Source: Stieleria marina
GTDB lineage: Bacteria; Planctomycetota; Planctomycetia; Pirellulales; Pirellulaceae
NCBI GenBank assembly: GCA_007741555.1
Contig: CP036526.1
Coordinates: 4,960,001 to 5,024,000 of the forward strand
DNA: 64,000 nt
Direction of reading: 5' to 3'
Position 1 is the stretch's first letter. Each line of letters begins with the position of its first letter. Under the pieces are notes generated by a model. The model saw only the letters and a list, made by a program, of their open reading frames with translations. It was not told the origin of the DNA and did not search any database. A program made the translations under genes and the position numbers. Below are positions 55,891-64,000 of this stretch, in pieces.

Positions 55891-57092
55891 TGTCTCGAAT
55901 CGGTCGAAAACTATTTTGGATTCTAATCGCCAGCGGAATGGTCGCCCTGGTCGCTTACGGATTGATTCCGCAGCCGATCGAAGTGGATACAGTTCAGCCT
56001 ACGACCGGATCGCTCGCGATCACCATCGACGACGATGGCGAAACTCGGATCAGAGAAAGATACATTCTGTCGGCTCCGGTAACGGGCAAGATGCTGCGAG
56101 TCGAATTGGACGCGGGCGACTTGGTTGTCGCTGGCGAAACCAAGATCGCAAAGATTCAGCCCTCTGACCCGTCTTTGCTGGATGCACGCAGCCGCGCCGA
56201 AGCTCAAGCCCGTGTGCGAGTTGCAATTGCAGCTCACGACCAAGCGACGACTGCCGTCGCCCGTGCAAAAGAGGCTCTGGAGTTGGCAGAAAAAGACTTC
56301 GAACGCGCCAAAAAACTGCGCAAGAACAATGCGATCGCGCAAGCGGATTATGACGCAGCCGACAATCGAATGCGGCTGGCCATCGCGGATATCCGATCCG
56401 CGGAATCAGCACAACGTGTTGCTCAGTACGAAATTGACCAAGCCGAAGCGACCGTAAAATACATGAAGGCGAGCTACGATCCGGACGACGATCATTTCTT
56501 CAACATCGTATCGCCGATCACCGGCAAGGTTCTGGAGATCTTTCGTGAAGACTCGGGCGTCATCGCCTCAGGCACTTCGGTCGCAAGCATCGGTGATCCG
56601 TCCGACTTGGAAATCGTTATCGACGTTCTCTCCAGCGACGCCGTCAAAGTCCGACTGGGAAATCCGGTGCGCATCCAGCATTGGGGTGGGGAGAAACCAC
56701 TCGACGCAGTCGTTCGCTTGGTCGAACCGTCGGCGTTTTTGAAAGTGTCAGCGTTGGGCGTGGAAGAAAAACGCGTCAATGTCATCGCCGACTTCACCGA
56801 TCCTTTTCAAGACAGAGAAACGCTGGGCGATGGATTTCGGATCGAAGCGAAAATTGTCGTCGATGATACGCCCGCCGATTCGATGAACGTGCCCGCAGGG
56901 GTCTTGTTTCGCCAGGGCAAAGCATGGAAAGCGTACCGAGTGATCAACGGGACGGCCGAACCGGTCACGGTGGAAGTCGGAAAGTCCAATGGCATTTCCA
57001 CCGAGATCCTGTCTGGGGTCCAGCCGTCAGACCAACTGATCCTGCACCCGACGGAATCAATCGAATCGGGCGTCAAGGTAATCGCCCAGTAA
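55887..57092 (+). CDS. HlyD/MacA-type periplasmic adaptor
   Basis: 401 residues. One N-terminal membrane segment (about 10-27) anchors it. The barrel-sandwich lipoyl half-motif is at about 55-90, then a long helical hairpin (about 100-200: A-E-A-Q-A-R-V-R-V-A-I-A ... A-K-E-A-L-E-L-A-E-K-D-F-E-R), then the second lipoyl half with I-V-S-P-I-T-G-K-V, and a beta-barrel. This is the membrane fusion protein of the three-gene exporter. Its start overlaps the permease stop. No outer-membrane TolC partner lies in this window. Confidence 0.92.
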   Translation: MMSRIGRKLFWILIASGMVALVAYGLIPQPIEVDTVQPTTGSLAITIDDDGETRIRERYILSAPVTGKMLRVELDAGDLVVAGETKIAKIQPSDPSLLDARSRAEAQARVRVAIAAHDQATTAVARAKEALELAEKDFERAKKLRKNNAIAQADYDAADNRMRLAIADIRSAESAQRVAQYEIDQAEATVKYMKASYDPDDDHFFNIVSPITGKVLEIFREDSGVIASGTSVASIGDPSDLEIVIDVLSSDAVKVRLGNPVRIQHWGGEKPLDAVVRLVEPSAFLKVSALGVEEKRVNVIADFTDPFQDRETLGDGFRIEAKIVVDDTPADSMNVPAGVLFRQGKAWKAYRVINGTAEPVTVEVGKSNGISTEILSGVQPSDQLILHPTESIESGVKVIAQ

Positions 57093-57236
57093 ATCCTGTG
57101 CTCCAACGCACACGCTGACGCTCGCCCGTGCTGCTCCGCGCACTTTGAAGTGGGAAAGTGCGGGTTCGGGGATTGGTACGAAAACTGCAAATGTTCCTGT
57201 TGTAACTTTTTGCCCTACACGCAAAGGACCTTAGTG

Positions 57237-58169
57237 ATGAAAGTTCTATTGGCGACAGATGGTTCGGCAGCCGCAACAGAAGCTGTCAAGTTTGTACGAT
57301 CGTTGGCGGACTACAACTCCGTCGATGCAGTTGTCGTGACGGTGTCGTACGATCCAGAACACTACTCGAAAAGCTATTTCGGACAGCCTTGGCTTGCCGA
57401 TTGGACCGAACAAGAAAATGATCGCACTCAGGCGATCTTGGATCAAGCGAAACAGACGCTCGACGAAACTTGTCAAAGCGTCAAGACGATCCACGGGACC
57501 GGCGCGACGTTGCCGTTTTTGTTAAACCAAGCCAAGGTTGACAAGGTTGATTTGATCGTCATGGGCGCCAAGGGGCACTCAGCGATCGGCCGTATTTTGC
57601 TGGGCAGCATTTCGGACAGCATTGCTTCGCGGGCAGAATGTTCCGTGGTGATCATTCGCCCCAGCGACAACGGCACGGTACGGCCAGAACGCGTGGTGCT
57701 TGGCTACGACCGATCGATCGCGTCGCGTGAAGCAGTTGCTGAATTGATGGAATGGAACCTGAGACGCGACACCAAAGTCGATGTCGTCAGTGTGGTTCAA
57801 AATCCCTATGTCTACGCCGGGGATGGCTACATCGCCGAACCCATCACTGTGCGGCCCGAGCAGATTGCCGAAGTCAACGAATCGGCTCAGCGGATGGCAA
57901 GCCAAGTGGCGGAACACTTTCCCCACACGGAAGCTCATTCGCCAACTGCCGATCACGTGGGGGACGCCATTGTGAAAGTAGCCGAGAAAAACAAGGCGGA
58001 CATGATTGTCGTCGGAGACGCCGGCCACAGTTTGCTGGGCGAACTATTGCTAGGCAGCACGTCGAAGTACGTTCTCCGTCATGCTCCCTGTAGCGTCTGG
58101 ATTTCCCGACATCACTACAAGTTGGATCCGTCCAACAAAGAAGTCGATGATGTTGCCGCTGCAAGCTGA
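57237..58169 (+). CDS. Tandem universal stress protein (UspA)
   Basis: 310 residues from the ATG at 57237; an upstream ATG at 57150 adds a Cys-rich run not typical of Usp. Two Usp domains are present (about 1-145 and 155-300). Domain 1 has V-M-G-A-K-G-H-S-A-I-G-R-I-L-L-G-S and C-S-V-V-I-I; domain 2 has V-V-G-D-A-G-H-S-L-L-G-E-L-L-L-G-S and C-S-V-W-I, both matching the G-x-x-G-H-S-x9-G-S ATP-binding pattern. Likely cytoplasmic, stress or growth-phase linked. It may be expressed separately from the exporter upstream (145 bp). Confidence 0.92.
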   Translation: MKVLLATDGSAAATEAVKFVRSLADYNSVDAVVVTVSYDPEHYSKSYFGQPWLADWTEQENDRTQAILDQAKQTLDETCQSVKTIHGTGATLPFLLNQAKVDKVDLIVMGAKGHSAIGRILLGSISDSIASRAECSVVIIRPSDNGTVRPERVVLGYDRSIASREAVAELMEWNLRRDTKVDVVSVVQNPYVYAGDGYIAEPITVRPEQIAEVNESAQRMASQVAEHFPHTEAHSPTADHVGDAIVKVAEKNKADMIVVGDAGHSLLGELLLGSTSKYVLRHAPCSVWISRHHYKLDPSNKEVDDVAAAS

Positions 58170-58552
58170 TCTGTGAACCGTTTTCAGACGACCAAATCAA
58201 CGGCGTGGTCGATGGTCGGCATCTACTCCGATCATCGACCGCATGACTTAGGTCGTAATCTGCAACGCGTTGGCAGTCGTCTTGAAGATAAAACCGCCTC
58301 GGACGGCAAACCCCGTTTGTCCCTGCGCTGATGACCAACGAATCAGCCGACGGCATGAAACTCTACAAAACCCGACCGTTAACCGGCGCCCAAACGGAAC
58401 TGCAACTGGCACTGCCTGGCCGCTTTGACGCTTTTGCTATGCCTGCGCCTTTGCCGTGAAACTGGATTGTTTGGCTTTTTCAGTTGACTCTTTTTATGGA
58501 CGTGCGAATCATCTTTGCGGACTGAATGGAATCCCTTTGGAGGCACGGAAGT
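58170..58552. other. Gap with hairpin and a doubtful small ORF
   Basis: About 383 bp without a firmly supported gene. A hairpin lies at 58207-58240. A 42-codon plus-strand frame (58331-58459, M-T-N-E-S-A-D-G) has no visible ribosome site and no family, so it is probably not coding. The promoter of the next gene should be near its 3' end. Confidence 0.4.
58207..58240 (+). terminator. Hairpin downstream of the Usp gene
   Basis: A 13-bp stem (GGTCGATGGTCGG / CCGATCATCGACC, one wobble) with an 8-nt loop, 37 bp after the Usp stop. No T-tract, so termination is plausible but not assured. Confidence 0.45.
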
Positions 58553-59110
58553 ATGTTGGCTCGATTGCTTTATGGTGGTGGACTTGCTTTAGTAGCCGCC
58601 CAACTGCTTGCGGATCCAAACGTTTGTGGCCCCGATTGCACCGCTGCAAACGTTGCCGCTACCGGAGGTCAATCCTTCCCCGTCTCAGCGACGATTCCGC
58701 CTGCAACAAATGCAGCCTTTTACGGCTATCGGCCGTCAACTCCCCCTGCAAGTTCGTACAACCGAACGCACCGAATCATGCCGTTTCCACAGCAAGGTTC
58801 GGTACCGCAAAATGTTCGCTCCCGCCAGCGCATGCCCGCATCGACGACGTCCAACTACGCGGCGATGCCGCACTCTGAAAGACGCGCAAACTACAGAGAC
58901 AACAGCTTTTACCCCCAGAGCTACCGCGGCACAGAATTTCGGAACGCCGATTTACAGACGGTGCCTCAACCGACACTGCCGCCTGCTCGCACAACACACC
59001 ATGGCCATTTGCCTAGCACTGCCCCGTATCCATCACCGACACAGACTTTGCCATCGGCACACGCACCTCGACAAACAGTCTCCCATCGACCTTGCACGTA
59101 CCGTCGGTAA
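58553..59110 (+). CDS. Small secreted Pro/Ser/Thr-rich protein
   Basis: 185 residues from the ATG at 58553. The GGAG at 58539-58542 is a ribosome site at proper distance, which selects this ATG over 58526. The signal peptide ends near L-L-A-D. The mature part is low complexity: Pro, Ser, Thr, Tyr, Gln and His, with R-Y and Y-G repeats but no fold. Two Cys (C-G-P-D-C) follow the cleavage site. Function unknown; perhaps a surface or matrix component. Confidence 0.62.
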   Translation: MLARLLYGGGLALVAAQLLADPNVCGPDCTAANVAATGGQSFPVSATIPPATNAAFYGYRPSTPPASSYNRTHRIMPFPQQGSVPQNVRSRQRMPASTTSNYAAMPHSERRANYRDNSFYPQSYRGTEFRNADLQTVPQPTLPPARTTHHGHLPSTAPYPSPTQTLPSAHAPRQTVSHRPCTYRR

Positions 59111-59209
59111 ACGAGCTGGACTGTTCGCGATCGACACTCACAGGCGAGCTATCATCTAGGCTTTCGATTGGTCCGTCCGAACCGCCAGCAAGGTTCTGCG
59201 TTTTGCCTG

Positions 59210-61249
59210 CTACTGGTTGACGGCAATGCTTAGGATCCTGACCGCGTGCCCCGCACTCGATGGGTGCTTCGCCTTTGCCACGCGAATCCGTATTTGGTGC
59301 TTTCCGCGCGGCAAGCCTGCATCCAGTATCACGGTGCGTGGGTAGTGCAGCCCTTTGCTGAATCGATGAAACAAATCTTGCTGTCGCATCTCACCGCCGT
59401 CGATCGAATACTCCACCGTCCCGGCATCCGGACCGGCAAGAACATAAAGCCCGATTCCGGTGCCAGCGAAATCCAACGTCCATTCAGCGCCGACGTCCTT
59501 ACCGCATAGCAAGTCCAACTCGCTAAATCGCTGCCGCGTTGATCCTGGCAAACTTGCCCAATCGGGGCGATGCAAAACCCAGCCTTTGCCCAGGTTCGCC
59601 GCCGACGGAGGCAGCATTTTTCCGCGAGCATAGCTGTTCTTGTCCATCTGCTTTGCTGATCGATGCGATTCGCTGCGAGGTTGATCCGGTATTGAATCCG
59701 ACCAAGCAGTGTCAAGCAGATCAGCGATCATGTCGGCCGCAATTCGGTTGCCCGGTTCATGCGGGTGCGTGCCACCGTACTGCTGCCAAGTCAACTTTCC
59801 TGCACTAATCTGCTCGGCCACTTCACGGGCCAGATCGATTGATGAAACACCGTAGTGCGATGCCACACGTTCGTGGGCACCACTGCTGATTGGCGTGACG
59901 CCGTTTTGCAGTTTCTGCCGCATGGGCGGATTCACAAAGTGAGTGACCACCATGTCCAATTTTGGCAGCGCGGTCCGAGCATGTCGCAGAATGCCTTCCA
60001 TTCCCCGAATGCACTCACGTTCCGCATGCGAAGCGTCTTGATCGTCGTTCACTGCAAACTCCACAAACAGCAGATCGGGCTTGGACGCTAAGACATCTTC
60101 GCTCAGTCGAAATGCTCCCGTGGTCGAACACGTGGAGCTGACCCCCGCGTTGATAAACGTAAACTGCGTTTCAGGAAATCGAGCTTGCAAGTCCGCTTGG
60201 ACCATGACGCGGTAGCCGTCCATTTCCGTGATCGAACCACCTAGAAATGCCACCGTTCCCTTTTGCTGGTTTACAAACGCATGGCGGGAGTGATCGAAGT
60301 GGCTTCGGAAGTGCACGTTTTTGGATTGCGGCAAAGCGATCGCAGGAGGGCCTTTTAGGTAGCCGATCGACTGAAGAAACGTGTGCATTTGCGAGACGGT
60401 CACCGGATAGTATTCACCAGGCTCCCCGCCGCGACCATAGTTAAAGAAACCGTGGGTGGCGTCGCGATAGCTTTTCAGTTCGCAACGGTTCCCGGCCTGG
60501 GTCGCCAGTTCCCTGTATCGCTGTGCGGTCACAAAAGGAACGGTCGTGTCAGCTTCGCCATGAAAGATCACCGTCGGTGGCAGACCTGGGTGGATGTGAT
60601 GAATGGGTGAGATTCGTTTCGCGGGCACGCCGGTGCGAGTAGCGATGTCGTCGAACTTGTCCGTCCCATCATCGTTTGTCCCCAAGCTTATATTTTCCAG
60701 CGGCGCCAAAACCAGGGCTGGATTAAAAAGCACCATTGCGTCGGGGATGCTGCTGATCGCGCCTGAATCAGATTCGCTCAGCGGAGCAACCACGCCCAAG
60801 CAGGCTGCTAAGTGACCTCCGGCCGATCCTCCTCCTGCGGCAACGCGATCGGGGTCTACGCCCAGTCGCTTTGCATTTTGACGGACCCAACGAATCGCAG
60901 ACTCGGCGTCTTCGAGTGCCTTGTCGGCCAGCGTTTCGTGACGCGAACGGACGCGGTAGTCGGCGGTCATCGCAACCATTCCCTGAGACGCCAGATAACG
61001 GCAATGCTGTTCGAACTGAGCCGGATTGCCAGCTTTCCAGCCACCGCCAAAGAAGAACACGATCGCCGGCCGCGAATCACTGGCCTGATGTTCGGGCGGA
61101 TCAAAGATCCAAACTTTCATTTCGACATCCCCGATCGTCTTGTACGTTTCTTCGCGTGCGCCATCGAAGCGGGGCGGATAGTCCTTTCGCTGACCGAAAG
61201 CGGGTATGCAAAGCAAACTCAATACAAACAGCGCATAAACTCGAAACAT
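59210..61249 (-). CDS. Secreted alpha/beta-hydrolase and SGNH-hydrolase fusion
   Basis: 679 residues with a signal peptide (1-19). Domain 1 (about 30-300) is a BD-FAE/esterase-lipase fold: F-F-G-G-G-W oxyanion motif, nucleophile S142 in G-G-S-A-G, D234 in E-A-D, H266 in A-T-H-G-F. Domain 2 (about 330-520) is an SGNH hydrolase: S339 in G-G-S-I-T, G369, N401 in F-A-V-N-D, H495 in G-G-T-H-P-H. A C-terminal beta-rich domain (about 540-679) looks like a carbohydrate-binding sandwich. It probably removes acetyl or other acyl groups from polysaccharides with two unlike active sites. Starts at ATG 61249. Confidence 0.87.
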   Translation of the reverse strand: MFRVYALFVLSLLCIPAFGQRKDYPPRFDGAREETYKTIGDVEMKVWIFDPPEHQASDSRPAIVFFFGGGWKAGNPAQFEQHCRYLASQGMVAMTADYRVRSRHETLADKALEDAESAIRWVRQNAKRLGVDPDRVAAGGGSAGGHLAACLGVVAPLSESDSGAISSIPDAMVLFNPALVLAPLENISLGTNDDGTDKFDDIATRTGVPAKRISPIHHIHPGLPPTVIFHGEADTTVPFVTAQRYRELATQAGNRCELKSYRDATHGFFNYGRGGEPGEYYPVTVSQMHTFLQSIGYLKGPPAIALPQSKNVHFRSHFDHSRHAFVNQQKGTVAFLGGSITEMDGYRVMVQADLQARFPETQFTFINAGVSSTCSTTGAFRLSEDVLASKPDLLFVEFAVNDDQDASHAERECIRGMEGILRHARTALPKLDMVVTHFVNPPMRQKLQNGVTPISSGAHERVASHYGVSSIDLAREVAEQISAGKLTWQQYGGTHPHEPGNRIAADMIADLLDTAWSDSIPDQPRSESHRSAKQMDKNSYARGKMLPPSAANLGKGWVLHRPDWASLPGSTRQRFSELDLLCGKDVGAEWTLDFAGTGIGLYVLAGPDAGTVEYSIDGGEMRQQDLFHRFSKGLHYPRTVILDAGLPRGKHQIRIRVAKAKHPSSAGHAVRILSIAVNQ

Positions 61250-61706
61250 GGTTGGATCACCGGCGGTGTGATTTTCGGGGCAGGATCAAAAGAGGGGAAT
61301 CAATATAGCTGGTAAACGCAACAGCGACGCCAGTTTGCACACTGCAGCTCAAGGCGAATCACTTTTTTGAAGACAGAAGGTCTTGGTTTGTCTTTAGCGG
61401 ATTGTCGCGAGCCATCCGGTCTTTGACGCACCGGACGGCTCGCGCCCTTCCACTAACAATTGCCCCAGTTTCAACAAGTGACTTGCCCAGACACATCTGC
61501 GTAACGAGGCAGCCAATATTGTGCGCATAAAGTGGCCGGCCCCCGAACGGGCAATTCCGGTTTGGGGGAAGCTCTGCACCCAGGGTCGAAACTGCTACAT
61601 TGAGCGATTGCAGTTTCACTACAGGCAGTTCACGTCGATGGATCGTTGTACAAATCCACTTCCTGTGTTCTGCCAAACCTTTGCGATTCAAAAAGAAAAA
61701 ACACAC
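61250..61706. other. Gap with one strong hairpin
   Basis: About 457 bp with no supported gene. The hairpin at 61407-61443 is its only clear structure. An open frame in phase with the next gene runs from 61521, but its sequence lacks family or signal features, so the later start is used. Confidence 0.45.
61407..61443. other. 14-bp stem hairpin in an intergenic region
   Basis: GCGAGCCATCCGGT pairs with ACCGGACGGCTCGC (one A/G-type mismatch) around a 9-nt loop. It is not placed at the end of any gene. It could belong to a small RNA or regulatory leader; no function is proved. Confidence 0.4.
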
Positions 61707-62015
61707 ATGGACTTGCCGGCAATCATCACAGGAATATTTGGAGCTTTTGTTGTTTTTGGAGGGATCATGGGCTACGTCAAAGCCGCCAGCAAAGCGTCGT
61801 TGATCGCAGGAGGAATCACCGGCGGACTGCTCATTCTCTCTGCGTTCCTGATCACAACCGATTTCCTAGCGGGGAAAATTCTCGCGATCATTGTTTCTCT
61901 CGTATTGCTGAGCCAGTTCGCTCCCTCACTGCTCAAGAAGTTTAAGGTCATGCCGAACCTGCTAATTGTCGTTCTGGGTGTACTCACCATCGCAATCATC
62001 GCAATCAGTTTCTAG
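61707..62015 (+). CDS. TMEM14/UPF0136-like membrane protein
   Basis: 102 residues, four hydrophobic helices rich in Gly and Ala (I-I-T-G-I-F-G-A-F-V-V-F-G-G-I-M-G-Y, then S-L-I-A-G-G-I-T-G-G-L-L-I-L). The Gly-rich S-x-x-A-G-G-x-x-G-G pattern matches the UPF0136/TMEM14 family, known in eukaryotes and bacteria. Its role is unclear; in animals it is linked to porphyrin or fatty-acid transport, which is not evidence for this protein. It stands alone. Confidence 0.8.
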   Translation: MDLPAIITGIFGAFVVFGGIMGYVKAASKASLIAGGITGGLLILSAFLITTDFLAGKILAIIVSLVLLSQFAPSLLKKFKVMPNLLIVVLGVLTIAIIAISF

Positions 62016-62270
62016 CACGGCTGGACCGCTTCCCACCGGCCAATCGCCTGATCCACGGCTCCACGGTCCAGCTGTCGATCACTGGGAATTTTTCCTGGCC
62101 GATCAACATCGCGGTCTGTCTTTTCCGCTTGCCGTGGGAACCAGAAAGAACGCCAACCAGATCTTTGCGTGTCATTGCCGCGATGATGCGGATTCAACTG
62201 CGTCATTGCGGGTGCTGGCGGATCCTGCTTGTTATCATGGTCGTTGACTTCCCCAACACACGGCGATTCA

Positions 62271-63524
62271 ATGATCCAGCGACGAACCGTTTTGCGTGGC
62301 CTTGGCCTTTCCGTTGCCCTTCCGCTGCTTGAACGTGACGCAATCGCGGCCACGGTCACTGCTCCGATGCGGATGGTCTGCGTCGCCAACCCGCTTGGCT
62401 TCATCCCGGATGTGTTCTTTCCCAAGCAGGCAGGCAGCGACTATCAAACGACGCCGCTGCTTGAACCACTTCCGCGCGACAAGTTCACGGTGTTTAGCAA
62501 TTTGGATCACGGCGTCTCGGGTGGACACAGTGGCGTGCACGCGTTTTTGAGTGGCATCCGTGACAACGAAGCCAGCCAGTTTGCGGCAAAGAACATCACG
62601 GTCGATCAACGTGCTGCCGAACAGGTTGGATCGACCACTCGCTTTCCATCGATTGTTGCCAGTGTCGGCGAAGGCAGCGGGACGCTTGCTCCGCAGAATT
62701 CGTGGACACGCAACGGAGTGAACATTCCACCGATCTCGGATCAACGCGATTTGTTTCGCGCCCTGTTCGTCGATCGCGACCATTCAGCCAAGAGCCAACA
62801 ACGCGAATCGCTTCGCCGCAACAAAAGCATTTTGGACTCGGTGCGGCAGCAAGCCAGAATCCTGGCCAAGGAACTGGGGGCTCGCGACCGTGCCAAGTTG
62901 GACGAGTACTTTACAAGTGTTCGTGAAGTCGAAAAGCGACTGCAGATGGCCGAAGCATGGGTCGACAAACCCAAACCTACGGTCGATTTGAAAACGCCCA
63001 GTGGCAAAGAGACTTTCACTCAGAAGCTGCCATTGTTCTACGACCTAATCACACTGGCATTGCAGACTGACTCCACTCGAGTCGCGACGTTAAGCATTCC
63101 AGGCACACTGCCAGTTGGCGATTTGGGTTTGTCCGGGGGATATCACTCGTTTTCGCATCACGGCAAGGATCCGGAACTACGTCGCGGTCTGATGGCGATT
63201 GAAACGATGCAGATCGCCAATCTCGCTCGCTTCATTCGTCGGCTCGATGCGATCGAGCAGCCCGACGGTCGAACTCTGCTGGATTGCACGATGGTGTTGT
63301 CAGGAAGTGGAATGGGCAACGGGAGTTCCCACAGCAACCGCGACCTTCCGATTGTCTTGGCAGGCGGCGGATTCAAACACGGGCATCACCTGATCATGCC
63401 CAAGAAAAGCCATTTGCGTGTACCGCTATCGAATCTGTTCACCACGATGCTGCAGCGATTTGGGGTCGAAACCGATCGATTCAACAAGTCGACCGGGACC
63501 CTAAGCAGACTGGAGCTGGCATGA
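62271..63524 (+). CDS. DUF1552 protein with Tat leader
   Basis: 417 residues from the ATG at 62271. It begins M-I-Q-R-R-T-V-L-R-G-L-G, a twin-arginine leader. The body matches the planctomycete/Verrucomicrobia DUF1552 family: A-N-P-L-G-F-I-P-D near the start, G-V-S-G-G-H-S-G-V-H, Y-H-S-F-S-H-H-G-K and G-S-G-M-G-N-G-S-S-H-S in the second half; many His and Asp suggest a metal site. The family is always paired with a PSD1/DUF1592-type cytochrome protein, seen here through the ATGA overlap at 63521-63524. The function is not established. Confidence 0.93.
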   Translation: MIQRRTVLRGLGLSVALPLLERDAIAATVTAPMRMVCVANPLGFIPDVFFPKQAGSDYQTTPLLEPLPRDKFTVFSNLDHGVSGGHSGVHAFLSGIRDNEASQFAAKNITVDQRAAEQVGSTTRFPSIVASVGEGSGTLAPQNSWTRNGVNIPPISDQRDLFRALFVDRDHSAKSQQRESLRRNKSILDSVRQQARILAKELGARDRAKLDEYFTSVREVEKRLQMAEAWVDKPKPTVDLKTPSGKETFTQKLPLFYDLITLALQTDSTRVATLSIPGTLPVGDLGLSGGYHSFSHHGKDPELRRGLMAIETMQIANLARFIRRLDAIEQPDGRTLLDCTMVLSGSGMGNGSSHSNRDLPIVLAGGGFKHGHHLIMPKKSHLRVPLSNLFTTMLQRFGVETDRFNKSTGTLSRLELA

Positions 63525-64000
63525 TGTCTTTAGCCAAACGCTGGTGGGAGGTCGGCTGTATAGCGATCTTGGCGGCGACGGTTTCGCAATCCGCAGAGAT
63601 TGTTTCCACGGAAATCCAATCGCCGGAGATATCCCCCGCTCTCTTTCTGAAGACCCACTGCGTCCGCTGCCATGGCGCGAAAAATCAAGAGGCTGATCGT
63701 CGCTTCGATGGTCTGGGTGACGAACCGACCAGCGTTCAACAGCTTGAAAGTTTCAAGGACGCACTGGACCAAATCAACTTGGGCGAGATGCCTCCGGAAG
63801 ATGAACCGCAGCCCACCGATGCCGATCGCATCGACGTGGCAAACAAGATGCAAACCATTTTGAACTCCGCCAGCAAGAAACTTGCTGGGCAGTCCGATGC
63901 AACCGTGCTGCGCCGTTTGAACCGATTCGAGTACGACCGCAGTGTCCGGCAATTGCTGTCGCTGGACGCGTTGCTGATCGAACCGACCGACAATTTTCCT
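63521..64000 (+). CDS. PSD1/DUF1592-type cytochrome c protein (5' part, cut by window end)
   Basis: A partial gene; 160 codons are visible before the window ends, with no stop. A signal peptide (1-25, ending S-Q-S-A) precedes a haem c site C47-V-R-C-H51, then a Pro-rich stretch and the R-L-N-R-F-E-Y-D-R-S-V-R-Q-L-L element of the DUF1587 domain. The usual order is PSD1 cytochrome, DUF1587, DUF1595, DUF1592, DUF1588, DUF1585. Its ATG overlaps the DUF1552 stop, so the two are translated together. The rest lies beyond 64000. Confidence 0.9.
   Translation, partial: MMSLAKRWWEVGCIAILAATVSQSAEIVSTEIQSPEISPALFLKTHCVRCHGAKNQEADRRFDGLGDEPTSVQQLESFKDALDQINLGEMPPEDEPQPTDADRIDVANKMQTILNSASKKLAGQSDATVLRRLNRFEYDRSVRQLLSLDALLIEPTDNFP

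Noticed and set aside
58331-58459. 42-codon ORF after the Usp gene
   Set aside because: No ribosome site, family or conservation evidence.
1-64000. CRISPR arrays, insertion sequences, phage genes or tRNA/rRNA genes
   Set aside because: No regular spaced repeats, transposase, integrase or phage structural motifs, and no RNA gene signatures were seen on either strand.

Overview
The window reads as chromosomal DNA of a planctomycete, most likely Pirellulaceae (a Rhodopirellula/Rubripirellula-type marine organism). This is inferred from gene content: four secreted sulfatases, a DUF1552 protein translationally coupled to a cytochrome-bearing 'PSD1/DUF1592-type' protein, a DUF1559 protein, a very large secreted c-type cytochrome with a laminin-G-like region, a PEP-CTERM protein, and many secreted proteins with planctomycete-style architecture. 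No rRNA, tRNA, CRISPR array, insertion sequence or phage gene was recognised. Coding is dense on both strands.

Layout. 0-2 kb: a secreted GH16 glycosidase and a PEP-CTERM protein. 2.3-5.2 kb: divergent adenine and guanine deaminases whose start codons are only about 30 bp apart. 5.5-13.1 kb: mostly housekeeping genes, namely branched-chain aminotransferase (ilvE), purE-purK, bioA, ruvB and queA. Two copies of a roughly 146-149 bp inverted-repeat element sit in gaps here. 13.3-21.1 kb: secreted proteins, including a protein with two tandem esterase domains plus a beta-propeller, a membrane protein and a sulfatase. 21.3-27.5 kb: a secreted beta-propeller, dodecin, a 1308-residue di-haem protein and an AEC transporter. 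27.9-37 kb: two TatA/B-type genes, then a glycan-oriented stretch: Tat-exported Gfo/Idh/MocA oxidoreductase, GH5-like hydrolase coupled to a sialidase-like propeller, and three sulfatases. One sulfatase has an atypical C-H-M-S-R active-site signature.

37-46 kb: an outer-membrane-barrel-like protein, a DUF1559 protein, a second propeller paralogue, a DUF533 protein, a polysaccharide-export protein and a large secreted partner. 46-52.5 kb holds the most unusual part: an FHA-EAL protein, then divergently a winged-helix/AAA+ ATPase, and 8 bp after it a 1091-residue protein that fuses a Ser/Thr kinase to a tubulin/FtsZ-like GTPase domain. 52.7-57.1 kb is a coupled MacAB-like exporter (ATPase, double-FtsX permease, HlyD-type adaptor). 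57.2-64 kb: tandem universal stress protein, a small secreted protein, a bifunctional alpha/beta-hydrolase-SGNH fusion, a TMEM14-like membrane protein, then the DUF1552 and PSD1 pair cut by the window end.

How it fits together (inference): the secreted sulfatases, glycosidases and esterases suit a life on sulfated, acylated algal polysaccharides. The Tat components could export the oxidoreductase and the DUF1552 protein. The kinase-tubulin/AAA+/FHA-EAL group could form a phospho-threonine and c-di-GMP linked signalling or cytomotive module, which is the best candidate here for an undescribed system.
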